Of a stretch of 64,000 nt of DNA, positions 44,051-51,642 are shown piece by piece (position 1 is the first letter of the stretch; each line of letters opens with the position of its first letter). The stretch is from positions 124,001 through 188,000 of the forward strand of contig NZ_JAAQWN010000004.1 of NCBI RefSeq assembly GCF_012985465.1, in the 5' to 3' direction. The notes under the pieces were generated by a model. It saw only the letters and a program-made list of their open reading frames with translations. It did no database searches and was not told the origin of the DNA. The DNA is from Pseudomonas sp. WS 5079 (lineage in GTDB: Bacteria; Pseudomonadota; Gammaproteobacteria; Pseudomonadales; Pseudomonadaceae). Position numbers and translations under genes: made by a program.

Positions 44051-46288
44051 TTACAGCGCCACCAGGCCAGCCGAGGCCAATCGTTCGAGCTCGCTGCCGG
44101 TAAAGCCGAGGCCTTCCAGAACTTGCCGGGTATGTTGGCCGAGGGCGGGCGGTGGGCGCTGCAGCGATAACGGCAAGTTGCCGAAATCCCAGAACGCGCC
44201 GATCTGTTGCAAGTCGCCGTAAACAGCATGTGAGTAATGCGCGTGCAGACCCGCGGCGGCGTGTTCGGGGCTGTCGAGAAAGGCATCCATCTGCGCCTCC
44301 AGGACGGCCTGCGCAGGAACTTGCACTTCAGCCAATGCTGCGAGCGCCGCTTGCCGGGTAAGACCTGCAAACCAGGTTTCGGGCTGATCACCCATGAGCG
44401 CCTTGAAACGCTGCACCTCATCCGGTTGCAGCGCTGCCACCACCAGCCAGGCATCGCTACATAGATACAAACGGTGTGCGTCACTCACACCAGTCTGTTG
44501 CGCATCCATATGTTCGATTGGGGTCAGGCTGCCGTCTTCAAGCACCACCGCTTCGCTCATCGATAGCAACGTAGCGCCCAACAATGACGAGCTGACCATT
44601 TGCCCGACGCCACTGCGGTTGCGCTCGTACAATCCCAGCAGCAAGGCATAGAGCGAGGATAAACCGGCAAAGAAATCGCCCACGCCAAAACGCAGCCACA
44701 TCGGCGCCTGCCCCTCCCCGCCCTGCTCCCTCTCCCAGCCGCAGGAAGCCTGCATCAATTGGTCAAAACCCGGCCAATCCGCGCGCGGTCCGGTCGGTCC
44801 GTAGGCACTGACATGGCAATACACCAGCTGCGGGTTGAGCACTTTGAGGCTCTCGTAGTCGACCTTGAGTTTGCGTGCGGCCGGCAGCCGCATGTTGTGG
44901 TGAACAACATCGGCCCAACGGGCCAACGTTTCTACGGCGGGCTCGGTTTGCTGATCGCCCAACTGCAGCGCTACCCCCAACTTGCCACGCTGGGTGCCGC
45001 TGAAAATCCGCTCCAGGCGGCGCATGGCATCGCCTTTGGGCGCTTCGACTTTAATGACTTCGGCGCCGAGGTCCGCCAGAAGCATGCAAGCAAACGGCCC
45101 GGCCAGGTAGGCGCCCAGATCCAGTACTTTCAGACCGTGCAGCGGAGGCAAGGGCGCCGGGCTCGACCTGGGCACTTGCGAAGGGATCACAGCATCGGCG
45201 CCTGACAGTCCGGCGTTCCCCTCACCTGCCAGAGGTGCGCTACCGCCAACTCGTGCGGGTGGCTGCACCTGCCAGGCAGGGCCTGGTTGCAGGGTCTTGC
45301 CCAATTGCACATCGTCGACTTCAACCACATAACCATTCAGGCGTGCTTGCTCGTCGAAGTAGATATCGCCAAAGGGAGCGGCAATTTGCGCGGCCACGTC
45401 GTGCTGCCAGAAATGCTCGACCCAGTCCTGTGCCGGCCGTGTGGCAATGATCGCCTTGTTGGCGCCGAAGTTTGGCGCCACATGGCTCGATGGCCACAGC
45501 GCGTTCAAGCGAGCCACTTCGGTTTCGCCGAGCTCACTGAGTGCCGCGGCCATCCACGGGGATTTGTCCGGCGAATAATGCACATGCAACCAGCGGCCAT
45601 CAGCGCATTGGTGCAACGGAATAGGAATGTGTTTATCCAGGCCTTTGGCAAAGGCCTGCGTCGGCGTTTGCGCGCGGTTCCAATGCATGGTCATTGGCAC
45701 CAAGGCTGCCTGAGCCAAACTCGTATGAGCGATACCGCCGCAGCCGTCACGTTCGCGTGCAAGCAACCGCGCCATCACCCCAACCACGCACAACCAGCTG
45801 GCCAGCCAATTGGCAAAGGGCATGCGCACGAATACCGGGCCGGGGCGATGCGCCGGTTGCTCGTCCAACAGGCCAAGGCGCGCCAGGATCAAAGTTTCCC
45901 AGGGGATGGCATTCGCCAGTGCATGCCGTTGGGGCCAGCCGCTAATTGCCGAGATAATCAAGCGAGGAAAGTCTGCAGCGAGTTGCGCGTCGGCCAGACC
46001 ATGGGCCTGCGCTACCGAAGGTGTGAAGTCGTGTAGCAGCACATCGGCGCTCGCGAGCAGAGAGTTTAGTTGCTGACGATCTTGGGGATTTTCCAGACTG
46101 AGGATGACACTGCGCTTGCCACGGTTAAGCACAGCAAACAGCGCCTGTTTCTCTCTGGCGGGGTTGGCGGGTGGCTCGATCATCACCACTTCGGCACCCG
46201 CTTCGCAAAGATGCATGCCAGCGGCAGAGCCGGCAATGCCGGAACACAGACTGATGACGCGAATTCCTTCGAGGATTGCCTGGCTCAT
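44051..46288 (-). CDS. Double-domain class III CoA-transferase (CaiB/BaiF)
   Basis: 745 residues, twice the usual length, with two CaiB-like units (about 1-370 and 385-745). The second unit has the normal start LHGLKVLDLGAYLAGPFACMLLADLGAEVIKVE and a GVGDFFAGL segment with the catalytic Asp. In the first unit the same place reads PFANWLASW, an Asn where the Asp is expected, so only the C-terminal unit is likely to form the aspartyl-CoA intermediate. It should move CoA between carboxylic acids, activating the pathway acid without ATP. First gene of the operon that contains SDR, ACAD, kinase and SDR. Confidence 0.9.
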   Translation of the reverse strand: MSQAILEGIRVISLCSGIAGSAAGMHLCEAGAEVVMIEPPANPAREKQALFAVLNRGKRSVILSLENPQDRQQLNSLLASADVLLHDFTPSVAQAHGLADAQLAADFPRLIISAISGWPQRHALANAIPWETLILARLGLLDEQPAHRPGPVFVRMPFANWLASWLCVVGVMARLLARERDGCGGIAHTSLAQAALVPMTMHWNRAQTPTQAFAKGLDKHIPIPLHQCADGRWLHVHYSPDKSPWMAAALSELGETEVARLNALWPSSHVAPNFGANKAIIATRPAQDWVEHFWQHDVAAQIAAPFGDIYFDEQARLNGYVVEVDDVQLGKTLQPGPAWQVQPPARVGGSAPLAGEGNAGLSGADAVIPSQVPRSSPAPLPPLHGLKVLDLGAYLAGPFACMLLADLGAEVIKVEAPKGDAMRRLERIFSGTQRGKLGVALQLGDQQTEPAVETLARWADVVHHNMRLPAARKLKVDYESLKVLNPQLVYCHVSAYGPTGPRADWPGFDQLMQASCGWEREQGGEGQAPMWLRFGVGDFFAGLSSLYALLLGLYERNRSGVGQMVSSSLLGATLLSMSEAVVLEDGSLTPIEHMDAQQTGVSDAHRLYLCSDAWLVVAALQPDEVQRFKALMGDQPETWFAGLTRQAALAALAEVQVPAQAVLEAQMDAFLDSPEHAAAGLHAHYSHAVYGDLQQIGAFWDFGNLPLSLQRPPPALGQHTRQVLEGLGFTGSELERLASAGLVAL

Positions 46289-46393
46289 TCAGCACCTGTC
46301 TTCTTCTGCGCTTAGCGTTTTGCAGCAGAGCTGCAGAACGAATCCATGGCGTTACCCTAAGCGATCAATGATAAATTCCATAGATAGATTAGT

Positions 46394-46409
46394 ATTCCGA
46401 ATATAGAAT
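46394..46409. promoter_or_regulatory. Shared palindrome-like motif upstream of CoA-transferase
   Basis: ATTCCGAATATAGAAT lies in the 190-base divergent region between the CoA-transferase gene (start 46,288) and the VOC gene (start 46,481). It matches 13 of 16 bases of the motif at 15,038-15,053 in another divergent control region. A further 11-mer, GAATATGAACA (46,419-46,429), is repeated exactly at 49,879-49,889. These suggest binding sites for a regulator acting on several operons of the island. Confidence 0.4.
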
Positions 46410-46480
46410 CATAAGCAGGAATATGAACAGCAAATAACAATTCGTCTAAATATCACTAAAAGCCGATCAGGGGCGTTGCG

Positions 46481-46888
46481 ATGATCCTGCGCATGGACCA
46501 CTTCACCATCGTCACCAACCAACTGGAGGCGACACGGGATTTCTACGTGGAGGTACTGGGTCTGGTCGACGGGCCACGCCCGCCCTTCCCGGTTCCCGGC
46601 TTCTGGCTGTACGCCCGGCAACAGCCCGTACTGCATGTGGTGGGCGTATCACAAATGCCGGAGCCGCGACGTGGCGTGCTCGACCATATGGCGTTTCATG
46701 CCCAGGGCTTGCAGAAAATGTGGACGCACCTGGATGAGCACGGCGTGCGATTCAAGGTGATCCGTGCTCCCGGCGCCGATCGCACGTGGCAGCTGTTCAT
46801 GCAGGACCCCAATGGGGTTGAAGTGGAGTTGGATTTCGACGCCAGCGAAGTGCTGCCCGCCGACTGGAAGGAACGCCGGGGAAGCTAA
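46481..46888 (+). CDS. VOC superfamily protein (glyoxalase-type), small
   Basis: 135-residue single-module vicinal oxygen chelate protein: strand MDHFTIVT with His at the first metal position, helix LEATRDFYVEVLGL, then LDHMAFHAQGL and FMQDPNGVEVELDF, which supplies a Glu. This is a whole VOC domain able to dimerise into a metal site. Such proteins act as isomerases, lyases or dioxygenases. It is divergent from the CoA-transferase operon and its stop shares four bases (CTAA) with the convergent SDR gene. Substrate unknown. Confidence 0.85.
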   Translation: MILRMDHFTIVTNQLEATRDFYVEVLGLVDGPRPPFPVPGFWLYARQQPVLHVVGVSQMPEPRRGVLDHMAFHAQGLQKMWTHLDEHGVRFKVIRAPGADRTWQLFMQDPNGVEVELDFDASEVLPADWKERRGS

Positions 46889-47664
46889 ATCAATCCAGCA
46901 TAACTGCCGCCGTCGATCTGCAAATTTTGCCCGGTGATATAGCCGGCTTGCGCCGAACAGAGAAATGCGCAGGCGGCTGCCAATTCGCTCGGCTGGCCAA
47001 ATCGTCGCGCCGCTATCGGCTTGAGCATTTCCACCCGTGCTTGCTCAAAACTGAGCTGGCGAAGCCCCGCCAGCTGCTCGGTCATAAAGCGCAGACGGTC
47101 CGTCTCAATGCGCTCCGGCAGCAGATTGTTGATCGTTACATTGTCCCGTGCCACTTCGACCGACAGAGCTTTGCAAAAAGCGGTCAGCCCGGCACGTGCA
47201 GCGGTGGACAAACCCAACGGCAAACGCGGTGACTTGACCATCGCCGAGGTGATATTGACGATGCGGCCGAAACCTCGCGCCCGCATACCGCCGATCACAG
47301 CCTGGATAAGCAGAATGCCTGAGAGCATGTTGGCCTCAATGGCCGCCATCCAGGCCGCGTGATCCCAATCCTCCAGACGACCCGGCTCTGGGCCGCCGTT
47401 GTTGGTCACCAGAATGTCGACTACCGGGCACGCGGCCAACAATGTCGCACGCCCGGCAGAGGTGGACAGATCCGCCACCACCGTGCGGGGCAGCCGGCCA
47501 GTGCCGAGAAAAATGTCCTGCGCGGTTTGCGCCAGGGTCTCGGCATTGCGGCCGTTGATCAGTATCTCGCAACCCTCCTGCGCCAATGCCAGCGCACAGG
47601 CTTTGCCAAGCCCTCGTGAAGACGCGCATACCACCGCCATGCGCCCGCCAATGCCCAGATCCAT
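46885..47664 (-). CDS. SDR family protein, divergent active-site subgroup
   Basis: 259-residue SDR with a CASSRGLG cofactor loop (about residues 13-20), ILINGRNAE after strand 2 and TNNGGP in place of NNAG. The active-site region reads ITSAMVKSP followed by LSTAARAGL: aligned with the normal YxxxK helix this puts Ser and Arg at the Tyr and Lys places. This GLS..ARAGL pattern occurs as a recognised subgroup of SDRs, so it is not just damage. It is 24 bases downstream of the iron-site Rieske-type gene and probably belongs to the same operon. Confidence 0.87.
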   Translation of the reverse strand: MDLGIGGRMAVVCASSRGLGKACALALAQEGCEILINGRNAETLAQTAQDIFLGTGRLPRTVVADLSTSAGRATLLAACPVVDILVTNNGGPEPGRLEDWDHAAWMAAIEANMLSGILLIQAVIGGMRARGFGRIVNITSAMVKSPRLPLGLSTAARAGLTAFCKALSVEVARDNVTINNLLPERIETDRLRFMTEQLAGLRQLSFEQARVEMLKPIAARRFGQPSELAAACAFLCSAQAGYITGQNLQIDGGSYAGLI

Positions 47665-47688
47665 AGCCGTACTCCTTGCGTGATGGGG

Positions 47689-48720
47689 TCAGTCTTTCAT
47701 GCCCAACAACGTGCTGATATCGCGTCCGGGTTCAGCATCGCTGCCGTAGGCGAACTGACCGGCGCGCTGGCGTTCGACCAGTTGTTCCATCTGGTAGCGA
47801 TAACGAGTACCTGGGGTATCGAAACGCGAATGCAGGTCACGTCGCTCATCGGTCTCGAAATAGCGCTGATTTTGCGGACGCACCACCGAGTTGTCCTGGG
47901 GCTGGATGATGTAGTTGATGCGCGGCATCACGTAGCGAAACGGTGACGGTGCAGCGGTGGTATTGAACGTGACGTCACAGCGCGAGCGATGCTTGCCCAC
48001 CGGCAAGAACGGTTGCAAGTTAGGAACGTCATAACCGGGACGAAATCGCGGGTAGGAGATGCACACATTACTGCGCAAATGGATGTGCAGCACCGCGCGA
48101 AAATCCTGGTACTTGGCGCGCACCCCGCCGACCCAACGCATGATCGGCGCCACTGATTTTTGTGCGACTGTACGGGTGCGGGTCACCGTTTCAGAGGTCC
48201 ATTGCACCTCGACCTCGTCCGACTCGCTGATGCCGTCGCCGATGGTATTGGCATGCAGGAAATCGGCGTGGGTCAGGTCAATCAGGTTTTCTACAGAGAG
48301 CGCAGAGGTCGCATCGAATCGCACGGTGCGCTGGGTGTAGCCAGGAAGACTGCCGTCTTGCGGCAGGAACGGGATATGCGGCAGCAGCAATGTATCGGCG
48401 GCATCCGGGTTGCCGTACCAGACCCAAATGTAGCCGTAACGCTCGACCAGCGGATAAAACCCGCTGCCGCCAGTGAATGCCGTCAGCACGCACGTATTTT
48501 CACGCAGACGATAGGGATGGAATTCAGCTGCTCTCGGCTGCCCGTTTTCCCGCCACAGGTAATAGGGTTGGGCATGAATGATTCGACGAATTGGCTGGGC
48601 ACTGAGGTCGCGACTATGGGAGACCGGAAACCAGGTGTCACGCAGGTCATAGTTGATCGGTGTCCAGTCACCCCGCACTTTGCGCGACGGAGTATCGGTA
48701 GAGGAAGGCACGGAATGCAT
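47689..48720 (-). CDS. Rieske-oxygenase-like subunit with mononuclear iron site but no Rieske cluster
   Basis: 343 residues, related to the alpha subunits of vanillate/dicamba-type Rieske monooxygenases. The catalytic domain has the iron-site motif ENLIDLTHADFLHA (about residues 144-157: bridging Asp, His, His) and a C-terminal QPQDNSVV segment where the carboxylate ligand is expected. The N-terminal domain keeps the flanking pattern (DTWFPVSHSRDL, YGYIWVWYG) but the CxH and CxxH ligand loops are missing, with the segment shortened to about 30 residues. It therefore cannot hold a [2Fe-2S] cluster. The next upstream gene encodes the reverse combination. AGGAG precedes the ATG at 48,720. Confidence 0.85.
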   Translation of the reverse strand: MHSVPSSTDTPSRKVRGDWTPINYDLRDTWFPVSHSRDLSAQPIRRIIHAQPYYLWRENGQPRAAEFHPYRLRENTCVLTAFTGGSGFYPLVERYGYIWVWYGNPDAADTLLLPHIPFLPQDGSLPGYTQRTVRFDATSALSVENLIDLTHADFLHANTIGDGISESDEVEVQWTSETVTRTRTVAQKSVAPIMRWVGGVRAKYQDFRAVLHIHLRSNVCISYPRFRPGYDVPNLQPFLPVGKHRSRCDVTFNTTAAPSPFRYVMPRINYIIQPQDNSVVRPQNQRYFETDERRDLHSRFDTPGTRYRYQMEQLVERQRAGQFAYGSDAEPGRDISTLLGMKD

Positions 48721-48737
48721 GGTGAGTTCTCCTGTGC

Positions 48738-49679
48738 TCAGACGATCGCGCTTGCGGGAATCAGATGCGGTCGGCGAAAGGCACGCAGGTCGCGGGATGG
48801 GGCTTGCAGCAGGGCCGCGACGGCTACGCCGTCAATCAAGTGGTTCACCCGGAACGGCGACCTGCTGAATGCACGGGCAATACGCCAACGCAACGGTGCC
48901 TTGGCCGGCACGTGCTCAGTCACGAATCCTCGCCAGCACAGGCTGGTGGTGCCACGGCGGTTGGCCCCGGTTGCGATCATCAGGGTAACGAGCGGCATTT
49001 CTTCTTCGTTGAGCAAATCCACCCGAATACTGCCGCCGCTCAGGGGTACTGCGGTGCGCACAATCAAGGGGTAGTCCACCACAAACTGCGATGGCAGAAA
49101 TTGTGTGGACCATACCGCACCGCGCTCCAGAACCACGCGGCCCTGCTCTCTGCGTAGATCGCCAAGGAAGAAATCGGTGAGGCGCACATGGGTAAAGCCG
49201 AGCAAGCATTCCGGGCCGTCGAGCATCGCCGCCAGATACTGGTCGTGACTCATGTTGACGACGGTGGAACCGGTAAATTCGCGACCGCTTGGCCGGTAAT
49301 CGCTGCTGGGGAGCTCCCCTTGCGATGCGCCCTCACCCAACCACACATGGACGAAGCCATTGGCTTCGCTCACCTGAAAGGCCCGCACGGCATAGCGTGG
49401 CGGTACGCGCTCATCATCATTAAGGTTGGGAATTTTTGTACAACCGCCACTGGCACCATCGAAGGTCCAGCCGTGGTAACCACATTGCAAACCAGACTCG
49501 ACAACTCGTCCCAGAGCCAACGGCACCCGCCGATGTGGACAACGGTCTTCCAGAGCAAAAGCCTGCCCGGCTGCGTTGCGGAACAGGACCAGTTCCTCGC
49601 CACCAAAGGCCACGGCCAATGGCTTTTGATCATTCACAGCCTCGGAAAGCGCCATGGCCCACCAGCCAGGGGTCGTCAT
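48738..49679 (-). CDS. Rieske-oxygenase-like subunit with Rieske cluster but no iron-site histidines
   Basis: 313 residues. The N-terminal Rieske domain is complete: CPHRRVPLALG then CGYHGW (ligands Cys-x-His and Cys-x2-His, about residues 47-70), with the typical WAMALSEAV and GFVHVWLG borders. In the catalytic domain the DxxHxxxxH iron motif has become LDGPECLLGF: the bridging Asp is kept but both His are replaced (Glu and Phe), and the C-terminal carboxylate region is shortened. It probably supplies electrons to the neighbouring subunit and does not itself activate oxygen. Seventeen bases separate the two genes. No ferredoxin or reductase gene is in the window. Confidence 0.85.
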   Translation of the reverse strand: MTTPGWWAMALSEAVNDQKPLAVAFGGEELVLFRNAAGQAFALEDRCPHRRVPLALGRVVESGLQCGYHGWTFDGASGGCTKIPNLNDDERVPPRYAVRAFQVSEANGFVHVWLGEGASQGELPSSDYRPSGREFTGSTVVNMSHDQYLAAMLDGPECLLGFTHVRLTDFFLGDLRREQGRVVLERGAVWSTQFLPSQFVVDYPLIVRTAVPLSGGSIRVDLLNEEEMPLVTLMIATGANRRGTTSLCWRGFVTEHVPAKAPLRWRIARAFSRSPFRVNHLIDGVAVAALLQAPSRDLRAFRRPHLIPASAIV

Positions 49680-49988
49680 CGGTTTGCCTCATTGTTGTTG
49701 TGTTTTTGGGCTTTTGTTTGCAATGCAATCAACGCTAACGGTAGCGGTACAATGCTGTAATGGCAACCATAAGTAAACATTTTAATGATTTATGTTCATA
49801 CTCATAAAAACCTATCTAGAACCCAGAAATACTCCGAACACTGCTCAACAAAACGGATTATCAGCCAAATAAATCGCTGAATATGAACATTCTTAACTTT
49901 AATGCCCATTTTTCCTTGAAAAGGATCAGCAGAAAACCTATAAGCCTGATCACCATGAGCATGCTCATTCACTTCAGGTGCGTTGACG
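49680..49988. promoter_or_regulatory. Divergent control region, Rieske operon / MarR operon
   Basis: 309 bases, AT-rich in the middle, no gene. It contains GAATATGAACATTC (49,879-49,892; ends GAAT/ATTC are complementary) and TATGTTCATA (49,791-49,800), which holds the same TATGAACA core on the other strand. The 11-mer GAATATGAACA recurs in the CoA-transferase control region at 46,419. These are candidate operators, possibly for the MarR-type regulator encoded next to it. No clear -35/-10 pair was chosen. Confidence 0.4.
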
Positions 49989-50468
49989 ATGACCCAATCC
50001 ATCCTCGGCTTTGTCCTCCATGACGTTGCCCGTTTGATGCGTAAACGCTTCGAACAATGGGCCCGCGCAGCCGGTCTCACGCGCTCTCAATGGCAAGTTC
50101 TGGCCAAACTGTCCACGCATGAAGGCATTCACCAGAAGGGTCTGGCCGACTTGCTTGAAATCGAGTCGGTCACGCTGGTGCGCTTGCTGGACAAAATGCA
50201 GGAGCGCGGTCTGATCGAACGTCGCAACCGCGCCACCGATCGCCGTTTTTCCCTGTTATTTCTCACTCCGGATGCCCATCCGCTGCTGCAATTCATGCGC
50301 ACCATTGGCGAGCAGACTCGAGTGGAAACCATGGCCGACTTTTCCGTTCAGGAGCACGATCAATTGCTGCAGTACCTCGAACGCATGCGTGAACACTTGC
50401 TGACGGCTTGCAGCCAGCCGGTGGATGAGCCCACTAACTGCGCGGCAGACGAGGTGACGCATGGCTGA
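49989..50468 (+). CDS. MarR-family transcriptional regulator
   Basis: 159-residue MarR protein with the winged helix at about residues 30-95: LTRSQWQVLAKLSTHEGIHQKGLADLLEIE, then VTLVRLLDKMQERGLIERR and the wing RNRATDRRFSLLFLT. The ATG at 49,989 is preceded by AGGTG about ten bases away; a TTG two codons earlier is less likely. It overlaps the HlyD gene by 8 bases. The arrangement MarR-EmrA-EmrB is the usual one for repressors of drug or phenolic efflux pumps, so it should respond to a toxic substrate or intermediate. Confidence 0.93.
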   Translation: MTQSILGFVLHDVARLMRKRFEQWARAAGLTRSQWQVLAKLSTHEGIHQKGLADLLEIESVTLVRLLDKMQERGLIERRNRATDRRFSLLFLTPDAHPLLQFMRTIGEQTRVETMADFSVQEHDQLLQYLERMREHLLTACSQPVDEPTNCAADEVTHG

Positions 50469-51642
50469 GTCCACATTGCAGCGTCATGCGGTGCAGGCAG
50501 AAGCCCGTCCACTCGACCCACTGGCGAAACCTGAAGCGCAGGCGCCTGAAGCTCCCACCCTTGATCGTCATGGGCCAGAATCCTCCGGCGCTCCACGGCA
50601 ACGCTGGCGCGTCGGCCTGTTTTTGCTGGCGCCGATTGTCGTCGTGGCCTGTGGCGCTTGGTATGTGTTGGGTGGCCAAGTGGTCAGTACCGACAACGCC
50701 TACGTTCAGGCCGAACGGGTGGGCGTTTCGACCGATGTGGCCGGGATCGTGGCGGCCATTGAGGTCAGTGACAACCAAGTCGTGAGCAAGGGCCAAGTGT
50801 TATTTCGCTTGAAGCCAGAACCCTTTGAAATCGCCTTGGCCAGTGCCAGCGCGCAACTGGAAGGCGCGCGCAACCAGATCCTTTACCTCAAGGCCAGCTA
50901 CAACCAGTCACTGGCCGAAATCGCCCAGGCTGAAGCCAGGCTGCCCTACTACCAGACCAATTTCCAACGGCTGGAAAAACTTGTCAGCGTTGCCGCCGTC
51001 TCCAAGACAATCTACGACGACGCCCATCAGGACCTCGACAATACCCGCCAGCAGGTTTTGGTAGCCAAGTCCCAGGCTGCTGCGGCATTAGCCCAACTGG
51101 GAGGACGGCTGGACAGGCCTCTCGAGCAACATCCCTCCTACTTACAAGCACAAGCAGCGCTCAATGAAGCCGAACGCAACCTGCGTAACTCGGTGGTGAC
51201 CGCCCCGTTCGACGGCGTGGTGACCAACGTGGACTCGTTGCAAGTGGGCGCCTACCTGCAACCCCCACAATCAGGCTTTAGCCTGGTGTCCAGCGAACAC
51301 CTATGGGTGGCTGCCTCGCCGAAAGAAACCGAGCTGACCAACGCTCACGTCGGCCAGGACGCAACCATTGAGGTAGACACTTATCCCGGCGTGACCTGGC
51401 ACGGCACCGTGGAAAGCATCAGCCCGGCTTCCAGCTCCAGCTTTTCGCTACTGCCGGCACAGAACACCACGGGCAATTGGGTGAAGGTTGTGCAGCGTAT
51501 TCCGGTGAAGATCCGTATCGACGATGCCGTAGGCAAACCCGCGCTGCGCCACGGCATGAGTGCCTTGGTAGAGATCGATACCGGAACCGCCCGTGGTCTG
51601 CCGAAACCGCTGGCCAACCTGCTCGCCCGCCATCATGAGTGA
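50461..51642 (+). CDS. HlyD/EmrA-type membrane fusion protein
   Basis: 393-residue adaptor: cytoplasmic N-terminus, one membrane helix about residues 58-74 (LLAPIVVVACGAWYVL), then the beta-barrel/lipoyl half DNAYVQAERVGVSTDVAGIVAAI, a long coiled-coil hairpin (about 120-230) and the second lipoyl half (VVTAPFDGVVTNVDSLQVGAYL). It forms the periplasmic bridge between an inner-membrane MFS pump and an outer-membrane factor. It overlaps the EmrB-like gene by 8 bases; because that gene carries a stop codon, this adaptor may now lack its pump partner. Confidence 0.93.
   Translation: MAESTLQRHAVQAEARPLDPLAKPEAQAPEAPTLDRHGPESSGAPRQRWRVGLFLLAPIVVVACGAWYVLGGQVVSTDNAYVQAERVGVSTDVAGIVAAIEVSDNQVVSKGQVLFRLKPEPFEIALASASAQLEGARNQILYLKASYNQSLAEIAQAEARLPYYQTNFQRLEKLVSVAAVSKTIYDDAHQDLDNTRQQVLVAKSQAAAALAQLGGRLDRPLEQHPSYLQAQAALNEAERNLRNSVVTAPFDGVVTNVDSLQVGAYLQPPQSGFSLVSSEHLWVAASPKETELTNAHVGQDATIEVDTYPGVTWHGTVESISPASSSSFSLLPAQNTTGNWVKVVQRIPVKIRIDDAVGKPALRHGMSALVEIDTGTARGLPKPLANLLARHHE

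Noticed and set aside
1..49700. Classical steroid or cholate degradation cluster
   Set aside because: No KstD, HsaC-type extradiol dioxygenase, KshA or ketosteroid isomerase was recognised; the gene set shares only general families.
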